NCBI GenBank assembly: GCA_028283855.1
Contig: JAPWJX010000003.1
Span: 124,001 to 188,000 of the forward strand
Direction of reading: 5' to 3'
DNA length: 64,000 nucleotides
Origin: Verrucomicrobium sp.
GTDB lineage: Bacteria > Verrucomicrobiota > Verrucomicrobiia > Methylacidiphilales > GAS474
A program made the position numbers and the translations under genes. Below are positions 46,023 to 57,200 of the stretch, piece after piece; the stretch's first letter is position 1; each line of letters starts with the position of its first letter. Below the pieces are notes generated by a model. It saw only the letters and a program-made list of their open reading frames with translations, searched no databases and was not told where the DNA came from.

Positions 46023-46951
46023 GTGCCGAGGTCCTCCCGCAGCTGCTCGAGGACGCCGTAGCGCAACCCCCGCGTGCTGACGGTGACATGCGGCGCGCCG
46101 AGCAGCCGCAGGCTGGCGGCGAAAACCGCCGCGCCGGGCAGGACGATGTCGGCGCGGCCCTGGGGCATGGCGGGAAGCGCCTGGAGGGTCTCCAGGTCCC
46201 GCGCGGCCAGGAAGTCGACGAGGGCCTCCAGCCTCTCGCGTGTCAGGCGGTGGCCGTGGATGCGGGAGGCGTCGTATTCCTTCAGGCCCAGGTCGAGCGC
46301 CGCCGCGACGTTCAGCGTGCCGCCGGTGCCGACGACTTCGCGCCCCTCCAGGGCGTATTTGGCCAGCACCGGCTCCAGCTGTTGAAGGAGGGTCTGCCGC
46401 ATAAGCTGGAGGCCCTGCCGGGGCACGGGATATTCGGGCAAAAAGCGCTCGCGCAGGCGGACGGTTCCCAAGGGCAGGCTGGTGCGGCGCAGGACGCCGG
46501 AATCGCCGCCCAGGACCCACTCCGCGCTGCCCCCGCCGACGTCGATGCCCATCAGGCGGCGGCTGGGCAGATTCGGGTCGGAGCAGATGCCGCGGTAGAT
46601 GCCGTCGGCCTCTTCCTCCCCGGAGAGAAGGAGAATGGGATGACCCAGCACCTCGGCGGCGGCTTTCAGGAAACGCTTGCGGTTGCCGCTGTCGCGGACG
46701 GCGCTGGTGGCCACCGCGCGGGAGTTCTCCGGCGCGGCGCCGAGCTTGTCGGCCTTGCCCCGCAGCTTGGCCAGGGCCTCGAGCGTCCGCTCGATGGCTT
46801 CCTCCTTCAGCTCGCCGCGGACAATGAGGTCTTCCGCCAGCCGGGTGGTCTTGCTCTTTTCCGCCAGGATCTCCGGGGGGCGGCCGGGCCTCACCTCGGC
46901 GACGAGGAATTTGACCGAGTTGCTCCCGATGTCGTAGACGGCGCAGCGCAT
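46019..46951 (-). CDS. Ppx/GppA family phosphatase
   Basis: 310 aa ASKHA-fold enzyme hydrolysing polyphosphate or (p)ppGpp. Has AVYDIGSNSVKFLVAE at the N-terminus, VATSAVRDSGNRKRFL, EEEADGIYRGI, IDVGGGSAEWVLG and VGTGGTLNVAAALDLGL. It stops at the end of the N-terminal two-domain unit (about 310 residues), and the HD part is a separate gene immediately downstream. ATG at 46951 chosen from the conserved start. Overlap of 4 bases with the HD gene. Confidence 0.92.
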   Translation of the reverse strand: MRCAVYDIGSNSVKFLVAEVRPGRPPEILAEKSKTTRLAEDLIVRGELKEEAIERTLEALAKLRGKADKLGAAPENSRAVATSAVRDSGNRKRFLKAAAEVLGHPILLLSGEEEADGIYRGICSDPNLPSRRLMGIDVGGGSAEWVLGGDSGVLRRTSLPLGTVRLRERFLPEYPVPRQGLQLMRQTLLQQLEPVLAKYALEGREVVGTGGTLNVAAALDLGLKEYDASRIHGHRLTRERLEALVDFLAARDLETLQALPAMPQGRADIVLPGAAVFAASLRLLGAPHVTVSTRGLRYGVLEQLREDLGT

Positions 46952-46996
46952 GGAGGACGGGTCCAACGTAGTGGACCCCCGCGCCGGACGCAAGAG

Positions 46997-49606
<2,610 letters not shown>

Positions 49607-49618
49607 GGGGGGTCACTC

Positions 49619-49647
49619 ATTATACGACCGACCGCCGCGCGCCGCAA
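49619..49647 (-). promoter_or_regulatory. promoter of clpB
   Basis: -35 TTGCGG (49642-49647), 17-base spacer, -10 TATAAT (49619-49624). Leader of about 12 bases. The best-matching promoter in the window; the -35 shares TTGCG with those of the histone-like, DUF4142 and BamE-like genes. Confidence 0.75.
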
Positions 49648-49695
49648 CCGGGGCGGCATTGACTTCCGGCCTTTCCCGGCTTTTCCTATAGGGGC

Positions 49696-50199
49696 ATGAC
49701 CCTGATGCCGCAGGTCTTACCGCTGGCCGCGGTGAACTCCCTCCCGCTGGACGATTTTCTGGAATTCTTCGGCTCCCTCTACGGCAGCGCGTTGTGGGTG
49801 CCGGTCATGGCCTTTGAGCATAGGCCCTTCATGAGCGTCGAGGACCTCGTGCAGACCCTGGGCGAAATCGCCGCCACCGCCCACCCCCGGGCGAAGGAAG
49901 AGCTGCTCGGCCTCCAACCCGATTTCCTGAAGGACTCCCCCCGGCGCCCCGCCGCCGAGCGCCGCGCGACCGCCAAGCTGACGCGGGAGGAAATCCGCAC
50001 GCTGACCAAGCTGCAGCTGGCCTACGCCAAGAAATTCGGCTTCCCGCTGGTCCTGGCCCTCGACGGGCGGGGGCCGGAGGATTGGGAGGCCGCCTCCGCG
50101 CGGCTGGAAAACACTCCCGAGCAGGAGGTGACCAACTCCCTGGACGAGATGAACCGCCTGGTCCGCCTCCGCGTGACGGAAAAGGTGACGGCGGCCTAG
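49696..50199 (+). CDS. OHCU decarboxylase-domain protein
   Basis: 167 aa with the UraD fold pattern: VNSLPLDDFLEFFGSLYGSA, HRPFMSVEDLVQTLGEI, AHPRAKEE, LTKLQLAYAKKFGFPLVLAL and LENTPEQEVTNSLDEMNRLV. UraD removes CO2 from OHCU in urate breakdown. No other urate-pathway gene is near, so the purine role is uncertain. Weak promoter: TATAG just before the start. Precedes the phosphodiesterase by 11 bases and may be co-transcribed. Confidence 0.7.
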   Translation: MTLMPQVLPLAAVNSLPLDDFLEFFGSLYGSALWVPVMAFEHRPFMSVEDLVQTLGEIAATAHPRAKEELLGLQPDFLKDSPRRPAAERRATAKLTREEIRTLTKLQLAYAKKFGFPLVLALDGRGPEDWEAASARLENTPEQEVTNSLDEMNRLVRLRVTEKVTAA

Positions 50200-50210
50200 C
50201 CGCAAGCCTC

Positions 50211-51782
50211 ATGAAGCGCGCCCTTTTCCTTCTCCTCTCCGCCGCGCTCCCGGCCCTGGCCGCCGCGGAGACCAAGCCCGCGCCCGCCCCGGCGTCCGCG
50301 CCCCGCCACGTCGTCGTCATCGTCTGGGACGGCCTGCGGCCCGACCTGGTCACGGAAGGGACCACGCCCCGCCTCCACAAGCTGGCCATGGAGGGCGCCG
50401 TCTTCCCCGACCACCACGCGGTCTACCCCACCTCCACGGAGGTGAACGGCGCGGCCCTCTTCACCGGCGACGAGCCGGACCACACCGGCATCCTGGCCAA
50501 CAAGGAATACCGCGCCTCCCTCAACGCGGCGATGCCCGTGCGGACGGAGGCCCTCTCCACCGTCCGCCACGGGGACGAGGCGACCGGCAACCGCTACCTG
50601 GGCGCGCCGACGCTGCCGGAGCTGCTTCAGCGGGAGGGCTACACCACCGCCGTGGCGGCGACGAAGCCCGTGGCGCTCCTGGCCGACCGCGCCGGGCGCG
50701 ACGCCGCCTCCCCCTTCCCCGTCCTCTTCCAGGGGGCGACGCTGCCGGAAGCCCTCCTGCCCCACATCGTCGCCGCCTTCGGCGCCTTTCCCGCCCAGAT
50801 CGCCCACCCGAACGCGGCGCAGGACGCCTGGACCACCCGCGTCCTCACCGAGGGGCTGTGGAAGAGCGGCGTGCCGGACTTCTCCCTCCTCTGGCTCTCC
50901 GAGCCCGACTACAGCCAGCACCAATCCTGGCCGGGCTCCAGCGTGGCGGAGCACGCCCTGCGCAGCGACGACGACTGCCTGGGCCGCGTCCTGGACGCCC
51001 TGCAGAAACAGGGCGTGGCGGAGCAGACCGACGTGATCGTCGTCTCCGACCATGGCTTCTCCACGGTGAACCGCACCGTCGACCTCAGCGGCGCGCTGAA
51101 CGGGAGCGGCTTCGAGGCGGTGCGGGAATTCGCCGCCGCGCCGCGCAAGGGGCAGATCCTCGTCGACAGCCTGGGGGGGAGCGCCTTCCTCTACGTCGTG
51201 GGGCACGACGCGGCCCTCATCCAGCGGCTGGTGACATTCCTGCAAAAGTCCGACTTCACCGGAGTCCTCTTCACCCGCGCCGGGCTGCCCGGCACCTTTC
51301 CGCTGGAAACCGTCCGCCTCAACTCCCCCGGCAACGCCGACCTGCCCGACGTGGTCGTCTCCTTCCGCTGGTCGGCCGACCTGAACCGCTCGGAAATCCC
51401 CGGCCTGCTGGTGGCCGACACGGGCCGCAACGTCGCGGAGGGGAGCCACTCCTCCCTGAGCCGCTTCGACCTCCACAACACCCTCATCGCGCGCGGGCCG
51501 GACTTCAAGCCGCGCTACGTCGACACGCTGCCCACCGGCAACATCGACCTGGCGCCGACGCTGGCCTCCCTCTTCCGCCTGCGGCAGGCGCCGCCCATGG
51601 ACGGCCGCGTGCTGGCGGAGGCGCTGGCCGTGCCCCCGGCCGACGTGCCCGTGCCGAAGCTGGAGCAGTCCAAGCTCACCGCCTCCGCGCCGATGGGCCG
51701 GGGCATCTGGAGCCAATACCTGGTCCTGAAAAAGGCGGGGACGAGCATCTACCTCGACGAGGGCAACGGCGAGAGCCGCTAG
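50211..51782 (+). CDS. alkaline-phosphatase-superfamily phosphodiesterase
   Basis: 523 aa secreted protein (signal peptide to about residue 20) of the nucleotide pyrophosphatase/phosphodiesterase class. VIVWDGLRPDLV provides the first metal Asp. The nucleophile Thr lies in AVYPTSTEVNGAALFTGDEP, the central metal region is LSEPDYSQHQSWPGSS, and the later metal pair is in VVSDHGFSTVNRT; SHSSLSRFDLHNTLI follows. Catalytic residues are intact, in contrast to the PhoA-like protein at 44145. Substrate unknown. Confidence 0.83.
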   Translation: MKRALFLLLSAALPALAAAETKPAPAPASAPRHVVVIVWDGLRPDLVTEGTTPRLHKLAMEGAVFPDHHAVYPTSTEVNGAALFTGDEPDHTGILANKEYRASLNAAMPVRTEALSTVRHGDEATGNRYLGAPTLPELLQREGYTTAVAATKPVALLADRAGRDAASPFPVLFQGATLPEALLPHIVAAFGAFPAQIAHPNAAQDAWTTRVLTEGLWKSGVPDFSLLWLSEPDYSQHQSWPGSSVAEHALRSDDDCLGRVLDALQKQGVAEQTDVIVVSDHGFSTVNRTVDLSGALNGSGFEAVREFAAAPRKGQILVDSLGGSAFLYVVGHDAALIQRLVTFLQKSDFTGVLFTRAGLPGTFPLETVRLNSPGNADLPDVVVSFRWSADLNRSEIPGLLVADTGRNVAEGSHSSLSRFDLHNTLIARGPDFKPRYVDTLPTGNIDLAPTLASLFRLRQAPPMDGRVLAEALAVPPADVPVPKLEQSKLTASAPMGRGIWSQYLVLKKAGTSIYLDEGNGESR

Positions 51783-51788
51783 GCGGGG

Positions 51789-52673
51789 TTAGACAGGATT
51801 TGGCACGTATTCCCCGCCGCGGCACCGCTGCAGGTAGCGGAGGCCGTGGACCTGGCCGGTCATCTCCAGCTCGTCCTTGTAAACGGGATCGTGCCAGCCC
51901 TCGATGTCGATGCTGCCGCGGAAGCCGGCCTGGCGCAGGATGGTGATGACGTCGCTCCAGTTCGTGTCGCCGAAGCCCGGCGTGCGGTGCCAGACGTAGG
52001 GCTTGCCGCCCCGGATGCCGTAGGCGCGCACGACGTCCCAGGCGATCGTCGCGTCCTTCCCGTGGACGTGATGGACCTTCCCCACCCACCTCCGCAGCTG
52101 CGGGAGCGGATCGATCAGGGAAACCATCTGGTGGCAGGGCTCCCACTGGAGGCCCAGGGCGGCGCTGGGCACCGCGTCGAACATCATTTCCCAGGCGGAG
52201 GGGGCGTGGGCGATGTTCAGCTTCGGCCCGTGCCACCAGCCGCCCATGTCGCAATTCTCGAAGGCGATGCGCGCGCCGCGGTCCTCCGCCCGCTTGGCCA
52301 GGTCGGTCCAGACCTCCTTGAAGCGGGGGATCGACTCCGGCACGGGCTTCCCCTCCACCGCTCCGGTAAAGCCGACGGCCACGTCGCAGCCGAAGTGATG
52401 GAGATTGTCCAGGAGCCGCGCGAAGTCCCGCGCCGTCTCCTCCCTCTCCAGCGGATTGCCGTAGAGGCCGACGGAGCTGATCACCGCCCGGTCGCCCAGG
52501 ACGGCGCGGACTTCCTTCGCCGTCTTTTCGAGGTCGGCCTCGATCCGGTCGGAAAACGTCAGGGAGAAACTTTCAAAGCCGTGCGGCAGGATCTGCCGGA
52601 TGTAGCCGGCGGGGTCCTTCGCCCCGGAAACGAGGGTGCCGATGCGGATGTCGAGCTGCGGGTTGTGCGCCAT
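51789..52673 (-). CDS. sugar phosphate isomerase/epimerase family protein
   Basis: 294 aa xylose-isomerase-like TIM barrel. Has FESFSLTFSDRIEADLEKTA, SSVGLYGNPLE, RIAFENCDMGGWWHG with the metal Glu, LGLQWEPCHQMVSLIDPL and IDIEGWHDPVYKDE with the second Glu. Such proteins isomerise or dehydrate sugars and inositols; the substrate is not apparent. Downstream of, and probably co-transcribed with, the 184 aa gene. Confidence 0.82.
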   Translation of the reverse strand: MAHNPQLDIRIGTLVSGAKDPAGYIRQILPHGFESFSLTFSDRIEADLEKTAKEVRAVLGDRAVISSVGLYGNPLEREETARDFARLLDNLHHFGCDVAVGFTGAVEGKPVPESIPRFKEVWTDLAKRAEDRGARIAFENCDMGGWWHGPKLNIAHAPSAWEMMFDAVPSAALGLQWEPCHQMVSLIDPLPQLRRWVGKVHHVHGKDATIAWDVVRAYGIRGGKPYVWHRTPGFGDTNWSDVITILRQAGFRGSIDIEGWHDPVYKDELEMTGQVHGLRYLQRCRGGEYVPNPV

Positions 52674-52681
52674 GGCGCACG

Positions 52682-53236
52682 TTAGTGCAGGCGGCCGTTC
52701 CTCTCAATGGCCTTGTGGCCGTTTTCCATCGCCGGGGCGGCGCGCCCGGCGTCCCGGACCGGCTCCAGCTGGATGCGGCGGAGGATCGCCGGCTCGTGCT
52801 TCCTGATGCCCTCGTTGAAATGGTGGAGGGTGGCCACGTCGGCCCCCGTCTCCCGCAGGGCGTTGAGAAAAAGGGTGGAGGGGATCCCCCGCCGCAGCAG
52901 GGTGTCCAGGGCGGTGCGGCTTAGGTTTTCCTTCCGCTCCTCCGCCGCGGCGCGGGCGGCCGGAGTGTCCAGGCGGCCCTCCTGGGCCAGGCGCCGCCGC
53001 TGGTTCTCCAAATGGGCCAGGCTGGAGCGGAAGACGATCGCCCCCGTCTTAAGATCATCGTAGAGAGGGCCTTCCGGCGAGGGGTGGCGCTGCTGCTTTT
53101 CCTGGTGGATGCGCGCCATGGTGGCGATGGAGCTGAGGCTGGGCCGGTCGGTCTCCGGGGCCGGGCTGGCCTTGGCCGCCGCCTCCTGAAGGACGCCGGA
53201 AAGGTCGATCCGAGTCTGAGAATCGGGCTTCGCCAT
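52682..53236 (-). CDS. unrecognised soluble protein, 184 aa
   Basis: No family recognised. Helical, rich in Arg, Ala, Glu and Leu, with segments SLAHLENQRRRLAQEGRLDT and LDTLLRRGIPSTLFLNALRE. No signal peptide or membrane helix. ATG at 53236 (MAKPDSQTRIDLSGVLQEAA) preferred over an upstream in-frame start at 53296. Resembles the other orphan soluble proteins of this window in composition only. Confidence 0.55.
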   Translation of the reverse strand: MAKPDSQTRIDLSGVLQEAAAKASPAPETDRPSLSSIATMARIHQEKQQRHPSPEGPLYDDLKTGAIVFRSSLAHLENQRRRLAQEGRLDTPAARAAAEERKENLSRTALDTLLRRGIPSTLFLNALRETGADVATLHHFNEGIRKHEPAILRRIQLEPVRDAGRAAPAMENGHKAIERNGRLH

Positions 53237-53384
53237 GGCTGCCCCAAATAGAGCAAAAGACAGGCCAACCGCACCCTCCGGAGCGATCATTTCCATCGGC
53301 CCGCTGGCATATTTATTGCTTACGGCCTCTTTCCTTTTCCAAAGACGGCCTCTTTTCTAAAACACACCCACGGGCACCCAGGGC

Positions 53385-55277
53385 ATGCAACACTTTCCCC
53401 CCTTCCAACCGCTTACCTACGAGTTGCTGGAAGGCGCCGATTTCAGCAAGCCCCGCACGGTCAAAAAAATCCTGGGGGACCTGCACGCCCGGCTTAAGAA
53501 GGTCAAAACCCGGGAGGACCTGGTGTCCTGGCTCCAGCTGCATGACGAGGTCCAGGACGCGGCGTGGGAGCAGTCGATCGAACTGGAGATCGAGCACACC
53601 GCCGACACAAAGAACAAGGCGGTCAAGGACGCCTACAACCATCAGATTTCCAAAGTCGACCCGGTGTGGGAGGAAGCCTACTACCCCATCCTGGTCCGCC
53701 TGAGCCGGAAGACGGCCTTCAAAGAGCTGCCCAAGGAATACAACCTCTTCCGCCAGACCATCTACTCCATGCTGCGGGGCTCCACGGCGAAAAACTCCGC
53801 CCTGCAGGGCAAGGAAACCCGCCTGGCCGGGGAATACGACGACGTGGTGACCCAGCTGACCGTCTCCGTCGACGGGGAAAAGGTCACCCCCCACCGCCTG
53901 CGGCATCTGCTGGAAGGGTCCGACCGCCGGAAGCGCCAGGAAGCCTGGGAAAAGGAACAGGCGATCCGCCTGGCCCATCGCGGACAGTTCGACGAGATTT
54001 TCCGCCGCCAGGTCGATCTGCGCCAACAGCAGGCGCAGAACGCCCGCTTCACCTTCCACCAGGAAGACGGCCGCAAGGCGGGAGACTACCTCCGCTTCAA
54101 CTTTTCGGAGAAAGAGGCCCGCTACACGCCGGAGGACATCGAGACGCTCCACCAGGCCATCGCGGACTACATGGTCCCCTTCGTCCGGTCCTACCAGGAA
54201 GACCGGCGCAAGCGGCTCGTCGCCGACGGGCAGCTGCGCCCCCGCGAGAAAATGCGCCCCTGGGACATGACGGCCGAGCCGGGCACACGGACCCCGCTGC
54301 AGCCCTTCCTGGACGAGCGCGATTTCAACAAGAAGCTCGTGGCCCTGGCCCACGCCATCGACCCCCGGCTGACCCCGCCGGTGACCGAGGCGATCCTCGA
54401 CGGCCGCCTCGACATCGGCGACCGCAAGGGGAAGACCGCCTGTTACGGCTTCTGCCAAGTCCTCCCCCTTTCCCGCCTTTACTTCGCCTGCGTCAACAAC
54501 ACCCTCTCCCAGGAAGGCCTGGGCACCGCCGTCCACGAGATCCTGGGACACGGCAGCCACGCCCACTTTTTCAACCAAAAGCAGCGCTTCGGCCCCTACC
54601 GCAACCCCGGCGGCATGGAAGTCGCCGAGCTGGCCTCCATGAGCATGGAGCTGATGGCCACGCAGCACATGGACGTCGTCTACCGGGACCCCGTGGACCA
54701 ATGCCGCGCCCAGCGGCACATGATCGAGGGCTTCTTCGGCTACGTCGTGGAGACGGCCGCCACCGACGCCTTCCAGCACTGGGTCTACCGCCACCCCCAA
54801 AGCAGCCAGGAAGAGCAGGACGCCGCGTGGCTGGAACAGATGGACCGCTTTGGCGGCATCGAGAACTGGCAGGGCCATGAGGAAACCCGCCAGGGCTGGT
54901 GGCAGCGGAAAGCCCACCTCTTCAACATGCCCCTCTACGCCGAATACCTGCCCGCGGCAGTCGGCGCGCTGCAAATGTGGAGCCACTACCTTCAGGACCC
55001 CACCGGCACCGTCGACCGCTTCATCCGCTTCACCGAGGCGGGCGGCTCCCGCACCCCCGACAAGCTCTACCACCTGGCCGGCATCCGCTACGATCCCAAG
55101 GGGAAGACCCTGGCCGATTCCATGGCGGAGATGGAAAAATTCTACACCCGCCTCCGCATGAAGGAGACGGCGCTGGAGCACGAAAAGGAGCAGCCCGCCC
55201 GGGACCTCGGCGGCCTGGTCCGCCCCGTCCCCATCCCCTCCCTTTCCCTGCCCCGGCAAAGAAGCCGCTCCCGGTAG
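53385..55277 (+). CDS. M3-like metallopeptidase with HEILGH motif
   Basis: 630 aa helical zincin related to oligoendopeptidases of family M3. The active site reads TAVHEILGHGSHAHFF: H384-E385-I-L-G-H389, an HExxxH rather than the HExxH expected in M3. The extra residue matches family M49 (dipeptidyl peptidase III, HELLGHGSG). The second Glu region is MEVAELASMSMEL. The DAFQHWVYRHPQ and NMPLYAEYLPAAVGALQMWS segments align with the neighbouring gene, a normal M3 paralogue. Peptide hydrolysis is likely but the altered motif leaves activity uncertain. C-terminus is Pro/Ser/Arg-rich. Confidence 0.7.
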   Translation: MQHFPPFQPLTYELLEGADFSKPRTVKKILGDLHARLKKVKTREDLVSWLQLHDEVQDAAWEQSIELEIEHTADTKNKAVKDAYNHQISKVDPVWEEAYYPILVRLSRKTAFKELPKEYNLFRQTIYSMLRGSTAKNSALQGKETRLAGEYDDVVTQLTVSVDGEKVTPHRLRHLLEGSDRRKRQEAWEKEQAIRLAHRGQFDEIFRRQVDLRQQQAQNARFTFHQEDGRKAGDYLRFNFSEKEARYTPEDIETLHQAIADYMVPFVRSYQEDRRKRLVADGQLRPREKMRPWDMTAEPGTRTPLQPFLDERDFNKKLVALAHAIDPRLTPPVTEAILDGRLDIGDRKGKTACYGFCQVLPLSRLYFACVNNTLSQEGLGTAVHEILGHGSHAHFFNQKQRFGPYRNPGGMEVAELASMSMELMATQHMDVVYRDPVDQCRAQRHMIEGFFGYVVETAATDAFQHWVYRHPQSSQEEQDAAWLEQMDRFGGIENWQGHEETRQGWWQRKAHLFNMPLYAEYLPAAVGALQMWSHYLQDPTGTVDRFIRFTEAGGSRTPDKLYHLAGIRYDPKGKTLADSMAEMEKFYTRLRMKETALEHEKEQPARDLGGLVRPVPIPSLSLPRQRSRSR

Positions 55278-55287
55278 CCGCCCGCCT

Positions 55288-55317
55288 CCGTAATTATACG
55301 GGGTTCGCAACAGCGAA
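55288..55317. promoter_or_regulatory. tandem small hairpins between peptidase genes
   Basis: CCGTA-atta-TACGG (55288-55301) and TTCGC-aaca-GCGAA (55304-55317). They may terminate the first peptidase transcript or act as operator sites for the second. Confidence 0.4.
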
Positions 55318-55323
55318 TCGCCG

Positions 55324-55351
55324 TTGTTTGGGCACGTCTTTGGCTTATCCT
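55324..55351 (+). promoter_or_regulatory. promoter of the second peptidase
   Basis: -35 TTGTTT (55324-55329), 16-base spacer, -10 TATCCT (55346-55351), 14 bases before the ATG. Shows the second peptidase need not be read from the first gene. Confidence 0.5.
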
Positions 55352-55365
55352 TGTTCCGTCAGACC

Positions 55366-57141
55366 ATGAAGACGTCGCCCTATCGCCGCCGCGCCTTTTT
55401 GCCGGAAAAGGCCGACCTTGCCGACCTCATGGTCCTGGACGACCTCTACCGCCGCCTGCGCGCCGGCCTCCGCGCGGCGCCGGACGCGCCCGCGCTGGAG
55501 AAGTGGCTCGACGACTACGGCGAGCTTTTGGCCGCCCTGAGCCAGGAGCGGGAGCGGCGCTACATCGCCCACTCGCTGCAAAAGGACGACGTCGACCTCC
55601 AAAGCGCTTACGACCACTTCGCGGAGGTCGTCGCCCCCTGGTGCGAGCCGCGCGACGTGGAGCTGGAGCGGCTCCTGGAGGCCCACCCCGCCTTCGCCGC
55701 CCTGCCGGATTACTACGAGGCCTACCGCCGGAGCATCCGCGCCGACACTGCCCTCTTCCGCCCCGCCAACCTCCGCCGCCTGGTGGAGGAGGAGCACCTG
55801 CGGAACGAATACGACGTCCTTTACTCCGGCCTTTCCGCCCCCTTCGAAGGGCGGGAGCGGACGGCGCCGGAGATCGAGGCCTTCCTGGAAAACCCCGACC
55901 GCGCCCGGCGGGAAAAGGCCTGGCGGACGGCGCAGGCGCTCTTCGCCGGCCAGGCGGAGACGCTCCACGCGCTCTATTCCCGGCAGGTCGCCCTGCGCCA
56001 CCAGATCGCGCGGGAGGCGGACTTCGACGACTACCGGGGCTACTTCTTCGCCGCCATGGGCCGCGCCTACGGGCCGGAGGACTGCCTGCGGCTGCACGGG
56101 GCGGTGGAGCGGCAGGTCGTCCCCCTGCTGCGCCGCCTCAACGAGGCGCGCCGCCGCGCCCTGGGCGTGGAGACGCTGCGGCCCTGGGACCTGGCGGCCG
56201 ATCCCTTTAGCCGCCCGCCGCTGCGGCCTTTCCGCACCGTCGCGGAGCTTTTGGACAAGACGGAGGCCTCCTTCGCCGCGCTCCACCCGCAGCTCGGCGC
56301 GCAGTTCCGCAAGCTGCGGGACCTGGAGCTGCTCGACCTGGAAACGCGCGCGGAAAAGGCCCCCGGCGGCTACAGCGCCGACCTGGCGGAGGCGCGCCTG
56401 CCCTACAGCTTCGCCAACGTCGGCGGCAGCCACTACGACGTGGTCGTCCTTCAGCACGAGGCCGGGCACGCCTTCCACACCCTGGCCTGCCGCGAGCAGC
56501 GGCTCTACGATTACCGGGCCAACATCCCCCTGGAATTCTGCGAGGTGGCCTCCGCCGCCATGGAACACCTGGGCGCGGCGCAATACGGCCGGTTCTACGG
56601 GGAGGCCGACGCGCGCCGCGCCGCCCGGCAGCTGTTGGAGGACGCCCTGGCCTCCCTCCCCGCCATCGCCGCGGTCGACGCCTTCCAACACTGGGCCTAC
56701 GCCCACCCGGACGCCGCGCCCGCCGAGCGGGACGCGCAGTGGGGCGCGCTCTGCGCCCGCTTCAACCCCGGGGTCGATTGGAGCGGGCTGGAAAGCTTCC
56801 GGGACGCCTCCTGGCACCAGATCTCCCACTTCTTCGACGCGCCGCTCTACTACATCGAATACGCCGTCGCCCGCCTCGGCGCGCTCCAGGTCTGGAGCCG
56901 CGCCCGCCGGGAACCGGAGGCCGCGATCGACGATCTCCTGGCCGCCCTGGAGCTGGGCGGCTCCGTCCCCCTGCCCGGCCTTTTCGAGACCGCGGGCCTG
57001 CGCCTTAGCTTCGGGGAGGAGGCGCTGGCGCCCCTCGTCGCGGAGGCGGCCGCGGAGCTGGACCGGCTGGCCGACGCGCCCGCCGAGGCCGCCGGCAACC
57101 CCGCCGCCCTTTCCCACCCCTGCCTGCCCCAGGCGGCTTGA
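55366..57141 (+). CDS. M3 family oligoendopeptidase
   Basis: 591 aa cytoplasmic zinc peptidase. HEAGHAFHTLACREQ (H364, E365, H368) is the classic HExGH active site, with the third ligand Glu in NIPLEFCEVASAAMEHLG. DAFQHWAYAHPDAAP and FDAPLYYIEYAVARLGALQV match the upstream paralogue and PepF-like enzymes. Degrades short peptides. ATG at 55366 preferred over 55324. Tandem with the HEILGH paralogue, suggesting gene duplication followed by divergence of the first copy. Confidence 0.85.
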   Translation: MKTSPYRRRAFLPEKADLADLMVLDDLYRRLRAGLRAAPDAPALEKWLDDYGELLAALSQERERRYIAHSLQKDDVDLQSAYDHFAEVVAPWCEPRDVELERLLEAHPAFAALPDYYEAYRRSIRADTALFRPANLRRLVEEEHLRNEYDVLYSGLSAPFEGRERTAPEIEAFLENPDRARREKAWRTAQALFAGQAETLHALYSRQVALRHQIAREADFDDYRGYFFAAMGRAYGPEDCLRLHGAVERQVVPLLRRLNEARRRALGVETLRPWDLAADPFSRPPLRPFRTVAELLDKTEASFAALHPQLGAQFRKLRDLELLDLETRAEKAPGGYSADLAEARLPYSFANVGGSHYDVVVLQHEAGHAFHTLACREQRLYDYRANIPLEFCEVASAAMEHLGAAQYGRFYGEADARRAARQLLEDALASLPAIAAVDAFQHWAYAHPDAAPAERDAQWGALCARFNPGVDWSGLESFRDASWHQISHFFDAPLYYIEYAVARLGALQVWSRARREPEAAIDDLLAALELGGSVPLPGLFETAGLRLSFGEEALAPLVAEAAAELDRLADAPAEAAGNPAALSHPCLPQAA

Positions 57142-57200
57142 TCCCGCTCCGCAAACTCCGGGCTGGCCAGCCGCCGCGCCGCCGGGAATGATGCGCGTCC

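Noticed and set aside
49696-50199. Urate-degradation operon
   Set aside because: Only a UraD-domain protein is present; the neighbouring phosphodiesterase and TIM-barrel genes are not urate genes.
53385-57141. Reclassifying the first peptidase as a true M49 dipeptidyl peptidase III
   Set aside because: Apart from HEILGHGS, M49's second motif (EECRAE type) is not present, and flanking sequence aligns with the M3 neighbour.
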